64,000 bases of DNA from the NCBI GenBank assembly GCA_015143295.1, contig CM026574.1, forward strand, positions 14,324,938 through 14,388,937, given 5' to 3'. Numbering within the stretch: the stretch's first letter is position 1; each line of letters begins with the position of its first letter. The notes beneath the pieces were generated by a model. That model saw nothing but the letters and a program-made list of their open reading frames with translations. It was not told the DNA's origin and did not search any database. Positions 11,235 through 23,300 of this stretch are shown here, one piece after another. The position numbers were made by a program, and so were the translations under genes. Origin of the DNA: Tetracentron sinense (Eukaryota; Streptophyta; Magnoliopsida; Trochodendrales; Trochodendraceae).

Positions 11235-12569
11235 TCAGTTATAGTCAGCATCCATTTCCTTATGCTTCAATTCTAATGCCATACGCTCATTCTCAAGCTT
11301 CATCCTCTCATTTTCCATCCTCAGCTTATCCAGCTCCCTGTCTTTTTTCCTGCTAAATCTCTGCCACTTGAACCGTTGTTTCTCCAATTCCAACATCTGC
11401 ACCTGAATCTTTACCTTCTGCTCTTCTAACTGAAGTGATCGAGACCTAATCCACTGCTTCTGAAACCAAGCTGCTTTAGTGCCTTCAGGGAACACTTGAG
11501 GCATATCAGCAAGGACATCTTGTGGATTAGAGTGGGATATTTTGTTACAGTCTGGAGAAATGGAAGGATTCCCAAAACTTGCATCTTCATGGTCCTGCCC
11601 TTGTTTCAACTTCTTCATAAAGCCCCCTGGCACCCCATATATTCCCCCATTATCCTCATGTAAAGCATGATCCTCTTCAACTTCGTCATCACTTTCTTCA
11701 TCTTGATCATCTTCATCAATATCATCTTGTGGGTGCCTTCCGGCATCATGAATCTCCTGATCATCCCTACTTCTAAGAGCCAACTGTAAGGACCTTTGCA
11801 GCACCGGATCAGCAGGCAGATGCAATCGATTCCCATTATGGTATGAGCACATCTCTTCATAAAACAGATGCTTCGAGCTTAGAATCTTCCTAACATCATC
11901 CTTTGCTTTCTCCGAGAGGTGATTCATCATGTCCAAAAGTGCAGGGTTTTCAACAACCTTGCAAGAAGTGCCTCTTCCAAGGACATCCGTGAGCCTCTTG
12001 TACCTTTTGTTGAGATCATTAAACTTGTCCTCACATTGCTGTGGCGAGACATAACACCCCCTCTCGGCCATAACCTTCGAGACCGATTTCCACTTCCCCT
12101 TCTTCTGTAGGATCGAAAATTTCCTTCTTCCTCCAGTGCTACACTCAGAGGGCGCATCCTCGCCTATATAAGAAACAACAGTAATCAGAAGCCTCACTAT
12201 TGAGTCGGTCCATTTCATACGCTGCCACGGGGACCCCTTCTTTCCCTTCCCCATTTTGTTGTGGCCATCAATGCCATCTTCATTAAAGCTAGGCTCATCC
12301 TCATCACTTGTGGAAATTTTCCCCTTGTCACCCTTATTGTAATCTACCATGGAAATGGGTTGATCACAATTGTGCATGTTTCCCACCGTGAGAGGAAACC
12401 CCTCGTGAATTGGCGGATGGACCATAGACCCCTGGTGAGGATGGGGGTACTGTCGTTGATGGAGGGTATGTGGGGTTTGTTGGTTATGAGTATGCACTGG
12501 TCCTTGCAAATCAAGAACTCCATATGAAGCACCTGGAATCATACTTCCCACTGATAAATTCCCTTCCAT
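11235..12569 (-). CDS. Trihelix / Myb-SANT-like transcription factor
   Basis: A 444-residue intronless frame with a normal ATG at 12567-12569. The N terminus (1-60) is rich in His, Gln and Pro. Residues 90-112 are charged and end in a basic KMGKGKKGSPW patch that could serve as a nuclear signal. Residues 113-196 form a single trihelix/SANT-like DNA-binding domain (WQRMKWTDSIVRLLI, GKWKSVSKVMAERG, CEDKFNDLNKRYKRL). KKGKWKSVSKVMAERG and ILSSKHLFYEEMCSYHNGNR are typical of a conserved plant family of nuclear trihelix proteins. Residues 281-301 are strongly acidic, and 378-440 form a long Leu/Glu/Lys/Arg coiled coil (LEEQKVKIQVQMLELEKQRF), likely for dimerisation. The length fits the family and no break is visible. 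Targets are unknown. Confidence 0.9.
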   Translation of the reverse strand: MEGNLSVGSMIPGASYGVLDLQGPVHTHNQQTPHTLHQRQYPHPHQGSMVHPPIHEGFPLTVGNMHNCDQPISMVDYNKGDKGKISTSDEDEPSFNEDGIDGHNKMGKGKKGSPWQRMKWTDSIVRLLITVVSYIGEDAPSECSTGGRRKFSILQKKGKWKSVSKVMAERGCYVSPQQCEDKFNDLNKRYKRLTDVLGRGTSCKVVENPALLDMMNHLSEKAKDDVRKILSSKHLFYEEMCSYHNGNRLHLPADPVLQRSLQLALRSRDDQEIHDAGRHPQDDIDEDDQDEESDDEVEEDHALHEDNGGIYGVPGGFMKKLKQGQDHEDASFGNPSISPDCNKISHSNPQDVLADMPQVFPEGTKAAWFQKQWIRSRSLQLEEQKVKIQVQMLELEKQRFKWQRFSRKKDRELDKLRMENERMKLENERMALELKHKEMDADYN

Positions 12570-13340
12570 TGCTCCTTACAGAAGAAAACTTCAGATCAAA
12601 AACATGAACCCATTTTCTCTTAAAACCTTAATCCAATTGCACTTCCTCGTCTATAGAATCCATTTGGCCATCATTCATCGCTTGTACAGAAATTTCCTCT
12701 TTAAATGTCTACATAGATTCTTGGACTGATCTAAACTCCTCAAGAAATTTCCCTATGAAGTTCTTCGTCGAAACCGATTAACCAGAGTTAGAGGAGAGAA
12801 CCCATAAATATATTGTGCACAGAAATTTAAAAAAAAAAAGAAAAAAGGAAAGAGCAAGCAAAACCCTAGATAATGAAAATCACCAGCTACTCTACAAGAG
12901 TCAGCTCAAGCCAAAAACAAAACCCCTAAAGACATGCAGATTAAAACCTAAACCCATTAAAACAACTCAATATCAAGCAAATAACCAACCCAGAAACACA
13001 GTTCCCACTTTCAATCCTACGCTGGAATTTCTAAAACTACAAACGATTTTTCAGATACCAACTAAGAAACCCGATTCAAAATCATTAAAAAAAAAAAAAA
13101 AATTGAAGAAAAAAATATCAAAATGAACCACAGCTCATACTCATCAACTAACAACACAGAGCAACTTATCTGGATCGAAAGCTAAATATATGAATTTGAA
13201 CTGATACCCAGATCACCATTAGAGAGGCTCCAGCATTTGCGCCGAGAATCGAGGTGGAGGATCACGTAAAAGTTAAAACAAAGTTCCATTTTTGCTATAT
13301 GTTGGAAGAGAAGAACGGAGACTTATAAACGAAATACAGA
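12570..13340. promoter_or_regulatory. Upstream region and likely 5' leader of the trihelix gene
   Basis: Lies directly upstream of the minus-strand ATG. It holds A-rich and pyrimidine-rich stretches and no competing gene. The transcription start is probably within about 13.2-13.35 kb, where base composition changes to GC-richer sequence, but no TATA box can be assigned with confidence. Confidence 0.35.
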
Positions 13341-13379
13341 AAGAGCCAAAGCCCAGTGGGGCTCGGTAGGTTCAATGTA

Positions 13380-14500
13380 TGGGAATATATTGTGGCCCCA
13401 TTTTACAATATCCGAGCCGAGCCTGGCCTGGCCAAGCTCAAGCCTGAAGATGCTCAGGCTCGGCTTATCCTTGGCTTGAGTTTGAATTGAGCTTAGCTTA
13501 AATAAGTTTGGTTGAGCTTGAGTTTGGCTTTAGCTTGAATTTGATTCAAGTCCAGTTTGGATTAGCTAAGCTTGATTCGCATAGGTTATTTTAGTAAATT
13601 TTATATGATATATATTTATGTTTTTTAAAGTCATCCAAAGGGGGAGGAGGGTTTGGCCAGACCCATATCAATTATTTTAAATAAAATGAAATTGATACAA
13701 TTTGAGGGGGACGTTAAAGCCTTACCCCTAAACTAAACGGTCAAAAATCAAATGTTAACACCTGATACTACAAAGAGTATTTATCAATGTGAATCATGCT
13801 CCCAACCAGTAGAATTTCCTTCAACTCCGAAAGATTTTACTATCTTGATTCCTGCAAGCTTCTTTCAATAAAAAATTAATAATTTCGTTATTTTCTCGAA
13901 ACACACGTTGAAAAATGATGTTACATTTGATTTTTAATTTTCAAATATCCTTCCACTAGTACCAAGTTTTTCATGGAGGCCCAACAATTTCGTTGATCAT
14001 TTTAATAATGACTATAGAATCAATTTCTACAATAATCTTGGAAAGGCCAAGTCTTTGCATAAGGTACACTCATCATAAATAAATAGTTCTAATCTCTACT
14101 AGAGTGTTTGAATTAATAACGTATGCTTAAATTACAATAAAAATTTAAATAAATTAATTTATTCATTCATACATATAAAAAATTAGAATAATACTTTAGT
14201 AAGTAGAGAATTGGGGTTAGATTTATTGTTTTTAATTTCTTAACTTTCTTTTGTTGTTATCTTCTAGACTTATTTATTATAAGTCTAAAAAATATTATAA
14301 GTTATAATTTTAAAAAAAAAGTTAATATATATTATTATATATTAAAACAAATATATTATAAAATAAATTATATATATAATATTTCAAATTGGGCCCAAAC
14401 TAGCTTGAACCCGACTTGCTTAAATATATGAGCTCAAATAAAAACTTAGCTTGGCTTGTTCAACCCTGAAATGTCAGCTTGGTATGAACGAGCCACTTGA
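13380..14500. repeat. GAGCC/AAGCTT-rich repeat, probably old MITE sequence
   Basis: Both ends are rich in words like CCGAGCCGAGCCTGGCC and TTAGCTTGGCTTG, as in the MITE at 6885-7382, separated by AT-rich DNA. I could not find a convincing target-site duplication, so the limits are approximate and nested insertions are possible. Confidence 0.4.
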
Positions 14501-15066
14501 GAGTAGTCACGTTTACAAGACACTTGATCTCAATTATTAAGGATTACTATATCCTAGGATTTGTATAATTGCACTTTTTTAAACCCGAGCTTTTGGTAGG
14601 AGTGGTGTAGACGTAACCATAGTAAGTGGGCTAACATGCATAGGGTGGGACCTATCATTCATGGGTCCCACTTAAGGATATTTGTTTCCAATGCCAGAGG
14701 CCTGCTAGATTACATGATCACAAGGAGTCAAGGATCCCTCTTCCATAGATTGTCTCTACTGTATATTTGTTTCTGATTTCGTAAGACCCTACTATTATTT
14801 AATTGCTACATGGGAAATGGGGAACTTAATTACTTTTATTTGCCGTGGCTGTTTATCCAAGCATCTTAAGCCACCACTGGCATTGGGTGCTATCTTATAC
14901 TTGGTGGGATTCCCGCTCGAAAGTTCTTTTACAGACTTAAAAAATTTCGATAGGTGAGATGCTGTGATTCTTAGACCCAAAAAAAGATAAAAAATTGTGT
15001 GATTCATTGTTAACTCATTTATCCCAATAAGTTATTGCTCCCCTATATGTTTATTATTTGCAAGTG

Positions 15067-15097
<31 letters not shown>

Positions 15098-15301
15098 AGC
15101 AGGGTTAGCCAGATGTTTACCAATACAAAACTAGGTATGTCGTCGGTAGATTAGTAAATTGTAAAATCTGAAACAGTGTTGATTAAAGAGATAAGGTTTG
15201 AGATTAGTCTTTAGATAGGGTAAGGCCGGTTTAGTGATGTCTCGACTCTAAACCGAAGACGAATCACTCTTGAGCCAGTACATGATGTCGGCCTAGTTGT
15301 C
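14501..15301. other. Intergenic; (TA)n microsatellite near 15071-15097
   Basis: No gene is supported. The right edge (15302-15306, ACTTT) is the target site of the copia element. The pre-insertion sequence continues at 20074. Confidence 0.5.
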
Positions 15302-15306
15302 ACTTT

Positions 15307-15750
15307 TGTAGAGAAACAAAATCAAACAAAGATGTAATCAAACAGTACACAAGTGATTTACGTGGTTCAGCCAAAAGACCTACGTCGATGGGCAATGATG
15401 ATCAGAATTTTTTATTATGAAAAAACAATGGTTGCAAGAGATCTCCCATTCTCATAATAACCCTCTCTCTTTGTTTTTTCACAAACTTATAAACCCTAGA
15501 CCAAAATCTAGTAGGAGTCCAACTAAAAAACAACTCTTATTCAAAATAGAAAATTCTTGAAGTTGTGGTTCTATTTTTCTGATGCTCGTTCGAGCCAGGC
15601 AAGTCTCGCTCAAGTGAGATTGTTACAGGTTTTAATAACAATTGCTTGGCCAGAGAAGACAAACACTAGAATTACACTTTCACTCGAACCAAAAAATGCT
15701 CGCTTGAGCAAACACAAACATAAAAGGGTAAATTCGAGCCATACTCAACA
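15307..15750 (-). repeat. 3' LTR of the copia element
   Basis: Shares long stretches with 19584-20068, for example AGGAGTCCAACTAA and AATGCTCGCTTGAGCAAACA. Left end TGTAGAGAAAC, right end ACTCAACA. It is about 40 bp shorter than the other LTR. Confidence 0.85.
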
Positions 15751-16439
15751 ATTCTCTACCTTGGCAAGAATTTGAGCCACACCACATTAATCTCCACCTT
15801 GACTTGAATTCTCTTAAGCCAATCAGAAGATACTCATCAAATCACCACCTCCAATGTGCCTCGCAAGGCGCTCAAGCTCGTAGAATATTGATCAAGCCCA
15901 AGCAATGGTTGAACTTGACCACTGGAACTGCATTTTTTTTTAATCTCACCATCACTTAAGTAGTGTTTGGATACACTTCTAAATTGACTTTTGAGAATAA
16001 CTTCTCCATGAGTCAAAAGTCATAAAAGGTTGAAACATTAGCTTTTAAGGAAAGCTACCCCAAACTATCTTTTGTGGGAAGTCCCAAATTTTCTTAAAAA
16101 ATTTATTATTCTTAAGAAGTTCTTCCCTTCTCGAAGAAGTTTATCCAAACAAGTCCTTACAATCTCTCAAACAATGTAAAATTGAACATCAATGTGCTTG
16201 GTTTGGTCCTCATATGATGAACGTGGTTCTTCGCCAAATGAATAGCGCCCAGACTATCACAATATACATCAACATGTTCTTGTAATATCACCAAGCAAAC
16301 TCTAGAGCCATAATGTCTTCTTCACAACCTCATTCATTGCCACATACTCTGCCTTAGTCGTAAATAGAGCAACCATCGGTTGTAACATCGACCTCCAACT
16401 AATCAGTCCATGGACTAATATGAAAACATAGCATGTAGT

Positions 16440-19400
16440 GGACCTTTGCTTATCCAAGTCACCTGCAAAGTCGAAATCCACATAACCACCAACATGGGAC
16501 TCTAAAGTGTTGTCTCACTAATACACCCCGTAGATATCTCAATAACCATTTCACTGCTTGCCAATGTTTTAATCTTGGATTCACTATGTATTTGCTAACC
16601 ACAGTGACTGCCTGTGAAATATCCGGGCGAGTGCATACCATTGCATACATCACGCTCCCAAATTGTACTCACATATAGAACATGAGACATATACTCATAC
16701 TCGTCCTCACTATTAGGAGTCATAGTTGTTAAAAGTCTAAAGTGAGCAGCCAATGGAGTACTCACTACCTTCAAGTTCTCCATCCCAAATCTAGAATCAC
16801 CTTCTCTAGATACTTCCGCTGCGACAAACATAACTTTCTCCTCTTCCTTTCCCTACGAATCTCCATACCGAGGATGTTCTTAGCTTCACCCAAATCATTC
16901 ATCTCAAACTCCTTACTGAGTTGAGATTTCAACTTGTTGATTTCATCCATGCCCTTAGCAGCAAATAGCATGTCATCAACATACAAAAGGAGATAGATTA
17001 ACGACCTATCAAAAATTTTCTTGAAATATACACAATGGCCGTATTCACTCCTAGTGTAGGTCTGTCTTAACATATATGTGTCAAACCTCTTATATCACTA
17101 CCTTGGTGATTGTTTCAGTCCGTATAAAGATTTCCTCAATTTACACACTTGTCTTTCTTTACCACCGACCTTGAAACCCTCAAGCTGACTCATAAAGATC
17201 TCCTCCTCCAAATCACCATGGAGAAATGTTGTCTCGGCATCAACCTACTCCAACTCAAGATCAAACTGTGCTACAATAGCCAACAATACACGGATCAAAG
17301 TGTTCTTCATAAACGGTGAAAACACCTCAATATAGTCCACACCTTCCTTTTGCGCATAGCCCTTAGCTACAAACTATGCCTTGTATCTAACATCGTTAGA
17401 TCTTGGAAAACCTTCATTTATTGCATATACACACTTGCACCATATAGCTTGCTTCCTGTTACCCAACTCGACAAGTTTCCAAGTCTGGTTTCTATGAAAA
17501 GAACTCACTTATGAAAATCTTATATTCCTTACGATGATTGTCATTCACTACCTCCTTGAATGTGACCGGCTCATCTCATTCAATTGTTAGCGCATAAGCT
17601 ATCATATCTTCAAAACTATAGTGAATCATTGCTTTAAGTATCTTTTTGGGTCTACCACTTGCTAACAACTGTTTTTGTTGTTGTTGTTGCTATTGCGATT
17701 TCTACTCAATTGCTCATTCACTTGGAACAATCTCTTCATCAATTTCCAGTGATGTTTCTGGAGTATTAAATCTCACCTACATGATATCATTTGTATCTTC
17801 CTCATCTACACACTTCTACTTGTTGGAGTTTGAATAGCAAATTCATCAAATGTCACTTCTCTACTAATTACAAACTTATACAATTTGGGACACCATGATC
17901 TATACCCCTTCACTCCACTTGCATAACCGAGAAAAATGTTCTTCTTAGCTCTTGGATGAATCTTATTTTCTTTGATATGAAAGTAAATAGGACATCCAAA
18001 GACTAAGAGATTTGTAATTAGTAGGTTCAACTTATCATACCTCATGAGGAGTTTTGAACTCTATACCTATTGATAGTGGTATGTTTATTAAAGAGCATGT
18101 CTTATTAACGACCTCAACCCAAAACTCTCAACCCAACCTGACGTGGGATAGCATGCATCGTGCTCTTTTCAATAAAGTACGATTCATTCATTCTGCAATA
18201 TCTTTTCTTCTTTTACTGTAAAGTGTATGGCAATCCCTTCATTCTCGCAAAACTTCAAGAATATTGTGTACTTGTACTAACCCCATTATCAGTTCTCAAT
18301 TGCTTAATCTTCTTGTCAGTCTACTTCTCAACCATTGCCTTCCACTTCTTGAAGATTTTGAAAACTTCTTCATTTCTCTTCAAAGTATAAACTCGTACTT
18401 TGCACAAGAAGTCATAGATAAAGGAAACAAAATGCCTTGATCCCCCTTTTGAGGATCCTCAAACAACTTTCATAATCTCATCTTCCACTACAAACTTGCA
18501 GCCATTGGAGTCTAAAGCACCCAAAGAAATAAGATTTTTTTTCAACTCTAGAACATGCCTAACATTTCTCAAATTTTTCTCTGTTTCATTATTCATTTTG
18601 ATCTTGATTGTCCATATCCCCACTATCTTATAGGAAATATTATTTCCCATCACGATAGTATCACTGTCACACCCGTATAGGTAGCAAACAATTCCTTGAT
18701 AGGACACATATGATATGAACAACCTGAGTCAAGAATTCATTCATTCGAAGTATACCTATTGCGAGATGTTACAAACAAAACATTTGCAACATCATTTGAA
18801 TCATTCTCTACCACACTAGTTATGTCAAAATTTGTACCCTTATTTCTATAATCTTTATCTTTGAGCTTCAGATAGTTTGCCTTAAAGTCCCCTTCTTGTG
18901 ACAAAAGTAACATTTTGAATCATTTCGATTCTCTAATTTAGATCTGGACCTTCCCTTTCCAGAATTCTTATTTTGTCATCCTCTAGCAATCAATCCTTTT
19001 ACATGAGAATCATTACCAAGAGCCTACTTCCTAAATTCATTTGAGAGCAGTGCTGCTATAACATTATCATATTTGATGGCATCCTTTCCATATAGCAATG
19101 TAGCGACTAGATGCTCATACGTATCAGGAAGAGAGGGAAAGAGAATAAGAGTTTTATCTTCATCTTCTAACTTAACTTTTTGTTTAGAAGTTCAGAGAAA
19201 ATTCTACTAAACTAATTAAGATAATCATGCATAGACGTACCGTCCTTCATTCAAAACGTGTATAGTTATTTCTTAAGGTATAATCGGTTGGTGAGAGACT
19301 TCGGTATATAGAGACTCTCAAGCTTCAACCAAATTAAAGTATCCAAATTCTCATACATAAAACTATATGTGTTTTCCTTCATTAAACACAACTAAATAAT

Positions 19401-19560
19401 ACTACATGCTAGAAGATCATATTCCTCCCCATTATCATCCAACATGTCTTCATGTTTATCCTTTAGCACCTTCACTGCTCTGTGTAGACCCTGCTCATTT
19501 AAAACATCATTCACTTGGACTTGTCATAGCCCAATTTTGGTGTCATCTCTTACTTCAATC
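16440..19560 (-). pseudogene. Copia gag-pol polyprotein, degraded
   Basis: Pieces on the minus strand in order: a gag zinc knuckle beginning CYFCHKKG near 18910; protease ILDSGCSYHMCP near 18720; pre-integrase sequence VRHVLELKKNLISLG (18459-18722); the integrase C-terminal region with IHPRAKKNIFLGYASGVKGYR (17806-18045); reverse transcriptase with the intact YLLLYVDDMLFAAKG signature (16771-17073); and the following region CTRPDISQAVTVVSKYIVNP (16459-16653). Stops and frameshifts separate all pieces, so no polyprotein can be made. The YVDDMLFAAK and LKSQLSKEFEMNDLGEAK context is typical of the Tork/Tnt1-94 branch. Confidence 0.85.
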
Positions 19561-19564
19561 TGAA

Positions 19565-19578
19565 GCTCTTATACCAAT
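19565..19578 (-). other. Primer-binding site of the copia element
   Basis: Read on the minus strand this is ATTGGTATAAGAGC, one base from the ATTGGTATCAGAGC sequence complementary to initiator tRNA-Met used by plant copia elements. It lies 5 bp inside the 5' LTR. Confidence 0.8.
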
Positions 19579-19583
19579 TAATT

Positions 19584-20068
19584 TGTTGTGGAATAACCCA
19601 TAGGATCAATCGAAAATAGAACCAATAGAAACCAAACAAATATAGAAACAAAAATAAATAAAGATGCAATCACTTAGTACACAAGAAATTTAAGTGGTTT
19701 GGCCAAAAGATCTACATCCACAAGCAATGATGATCAGAGTTCTTCTCACAAGATATTTCAAAATAGCTCTCCCTCTTTGATTTTTTACAAATTTATAAAC
19801 CCTTGACCAAAATCTAGCTTAAATATCCAGTAGGAGTCCAACTAAGAAACAACTGTTATTCAAAAAATAAAATTCTTGAAGTTGTGTTCTATTTTTTTGA
19901 TACTTGCTCAAGACAAGCAAGTCTCGCTTGAGCAAGATTGCTATTAGTTTTGGTAACAATTGCTCAGCCAAAACTGATAGACACTGGAATTACAATTTCG
20001 CTCGAACCAAGAAATGCTCGCTTGAGCAAACACAAACATAAAAGGGTAAATTCGAGTCACACTCAACA
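19584..20068 (-). repeat. 5' LTR of the copia element
   Basis: 485-bp LTR matching 15307-15750. Its minus-strand start is TGTTGAGTGTGACTCGAATT and its end is adjacent to the primer-binding site. Confidence 0.85.
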
Positions 20069-20073
20069 ACTTT

Positions 20074-20394
20074 ATTGTGTCATTCCCAAGATTCTAGCAT
20101 CATCAAATTTGCTTCTAATGAGCCAACATATCACCAAGATCTCCTTAATCAAGTCAAGCATCCAACACAAATTGATACAATCGAGCATGTGCACAAATCA
20201 TACATACCCACGCTCGTCGAATAGAAAGGGAGCCTCATCACCATATACAACAAACATTGTGAGCATAAAAACTCATAACACGGTTCTATATCATTGATCG
20301 AGCAACCAAGGCTAATCAAGTTTTGTAGCAGATTGTGATAGAGATCCACAGAATCATACAACTCATCCTCCAACAGATCATCTTAATTTTTTAA
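20074..20394. other. Pre-insertion flank of the copia element, no gene seen
   Basis: Continues the sequence that ends at 15301. It contains no recognisable domain. Confidence 0.4.
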
Positions 20395-23300
20395 TTTGTT
20401 TCCTTTATTCTCTCCCATATTTTAGGATAGTTTCTATCCATGGATACGGTGGATATCTTTATGATTTTAGTTTCCTTTTATTGTAAATCTTCTCTATGAT
20501 TATAAATAAACACCACAGGATGATAATCAACATATTGATCTGATCATTCTTTTCAAAATGTGTTTATAGTATCAAAGCCACAAGCGATCTATGACCTGAA
20601 TTTTTTTTTCAATCTTCTTCCTCGTTCCTTATACAATGGCTACTGGTCCATCCTCACTTCCCATAATTTCTATCTCTTCCATCCTTAACCTTATCTCAAT
20701 CAAACTTAATCCCACAAACTACCTTCTCTGAAAAATTCAGTTCGTCCCACTCCTTGAAAGCCAAAATCTTATGGGTTATGTTGATGGAACCTCACCACCC
20801 TCACCTCGATTTCTTTCTGCTTCCTATTCTGAAACTCCCCAACTCAACCCTTTATATGAGAAATGGCACCAAACCGATGAACTTCTATTGAGTTGGATCA
20901 ATGCAACTTTTCTGAGGAAGTTTTGTGTGAAGTAGTTGGCCTCAATACGACTCAAGAAGTCTAGAAAATATTGGCAAAAACCTATGCCCAACGTTCCAAA
21001 CGGAGGGAATATCAACTTCGCCACTAATTCCAAATCAGCAAAAGGAAAATAGCTCAAGGTCAGAATACCTTTGCAAGTTCAAAGGACTGTGTGATAGTCT
21101 GGTAGCAATAGGACATCTTGTCTCCGATGAGGATCGCTTCTTTTGGGTTCTCAATGACCGAGGTCTTGGTTATGAATCCTTTGTCACTTCAATTCTGGCT
21201 AAGCCACCAATCTCATCCTATGATCAGTTAGTTCCCAACTTAATCAGCCAAGACATTCGAAGTGTTGAAAGTTGATCCCTCTATGATGATGCCTTCATCT
21301 CTCAAGCAAGCAATCGCAATTTTAACTCTGGACAAAAGTTCCCTCATTCCACTTCCAACAATGGTTGTCATCAAGCTCATGTAAACTTCAACAAGTCCTC
21401 TCCTAATCGCAACATCCTTAGGGCACTTCCCCTCATTTTTAGGTGTGTTGCAAGCAAGACCATAGTGTCATTGATTGTTGGCACGAGTTTCTTAACTCTT
21501 ATCCAAGCAACTGACACAGAAGCCACAACCACCACCTTCTCAAGCACTAACAACGTTCAACATTTCAGACCCATCTGATCCTCAATGGTATCCTCACACC
21601 TGAGCTTCATCCCATATGACAAAGAATGAAGGAATGTTTCAATCTCTCTGACCATATGCTGGTACCAATATGGTTCTCATTGGTGATGGATCTTCTTCAC
21701 CCATTACTCATGTGGGAACCATTTTCTTACCAACTACCCATAGTCCTCTTCCTCTTTGTGACACTCTTCTTGTTCCAAATCTTACCAAAAATCGTATTCC
21801 CGTCAGTCAATTAACATCTCAACTCAATTGTTCTTTCCAATTTTCACCCACTAATTTTGTGATAAATAATCATAGCACATGAAAAATGATGAGAACGGGG
21901 CTTAGATATGGCGACCTGTAGGCTTTTCAATTAAAAATAGTGGCATTGTTCACCACCAAAGTTTCTTCAGTTTCTACAACTGTATGGAATCAACGCCTAG
22001 GTCATCCCTCGGCAAAAATTGTACGATTGCTCCATAAGAAAAATGTTATTCACATTCCTTTAATGCAATCCAAGGACTCTTCTTGTACTGGCTGTAACAT
22101 GGGAAAATTTTGTCGTTTTCCATTTCCAAAACATACATATTCTCCTTCTCAACCTCTCTTTAAAATTGACACCAACATTTGAGGACCTTCTCCTATCCCC
22201 CCTCCCTTTTCGGGATTTAAATAAAGTATTATTTTTAATGATGACACACACAAGGTATACATGGTTCTATCTTCTCCATAAAAAAATCTGATGTCTTTCC
22301 TTGTTTTCTAAAATTCCAAAAGATGGTTGAAAATCGATTTGATAAAAAGATCAAAATCTTTCAATGTCATGGTGGTGAAAAATTCTCCTCTACACCATTC
22401 ATTTCTCACCTTACTAATTGTGGTATATTTCATCAAGTCTCTTGTCCGCACATGCCTCAACAAAATGGAGTTTCTGAATGGAAATATCAACATGTAATCG
22501 AAACCACTCTCACCCTTCCTTTTTATAGTAAAGCTCCTTCCTCCTGATGGGTTGAAGCTTTTGCAACAACTTATCTAATTAATCGTATGCCAACTCCAGT
22601 TTTACAAAATATTTCTCCTTTCTCTATCCTCTTTAGAAAATCACCAGATCATGAGCTTCTTCGTACTTTCGGATGTCAATATTTTCCATACTTATGTGCC
22701 TATTCCAACAATAAATTTGATCCCAAATCACATCCCTACATATTCATTGGGTATAGTGATATTCATAAATGTTTTCGTTGTCTAGACCTCTTCTCTCATC
22801 AAGTCTTTATTTCTTGTCATGTCATCTTTGACGAATCTAATTTTCTATTTGATACATCTAATTCATCCAGCATTATTTCTAACCCCAACCTTGACATACT
22901 GTCATGGATATCTCCTCATTCCTCACCCATCTCTCCATCACTTTGCATATTCCCTACACTCATTCTCCACTCACACTCTCCATCGACTTACAACCTACCT
23001 AAGGCAATACTTCTCGCATTCATCCTGCTCTATCTGACTCTCACACCCACATAGATGCTTTATTTTCACCCACATTATCCATTCTTTCCTCTTCACATCA
23101 ATCCATCTCAAATAATTTCGAGATTGACATTCCAGACGCTAGTCCTTCTCATAATCCTTTTTCTCTCATTAATGTTCTAGGTTGCTCTCTCTCAATTATT
23201 CTTCCTCCTATTTTCCTCTCAAAACTCACCACTCAATCCACCAACATCCATCCTATGGCCACCCGATCAAAAACGTACAAAACACCAACCCTTAGACTTG

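Larger units (their letters stand above)
15307..20068 (-). mobile_element. Complete but dead Ty1/copia retrotransposon (Tork/Tnt1-like)
   Basis: A 4762-bp element flanked by the perfect TSD ACTTT (15302-15306, 20069-20073). Both LTRs are present (15307-15750 and 19584-20068), with TGTTGAGTG at the minus-strand 5' end. A tRNA-Met-type primer-binding site lies at 19565-19578. Domain order on the minus strand is gag zinc knuckle, protease, integrase, reverse transcriptase, RNase H, i.e. copia order. LTR divergence is visible by eye, including a segment at the 5' side of the left LTR, so the insertion is not recent. Confidence 0.9.

Noticed and set aside
12815-13126. Lys/Asn-rich plus-strand ORF upstream of the trihelix gene
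   Set aside because: Low-complexity A-rich sequence in the probable 5' leader of the minus-strand gene.
15557-15775. ORF with a near twin at 19938-20297
   Set aside because: The similarity is due to the two LTRs of the copia element, not to a gene family.
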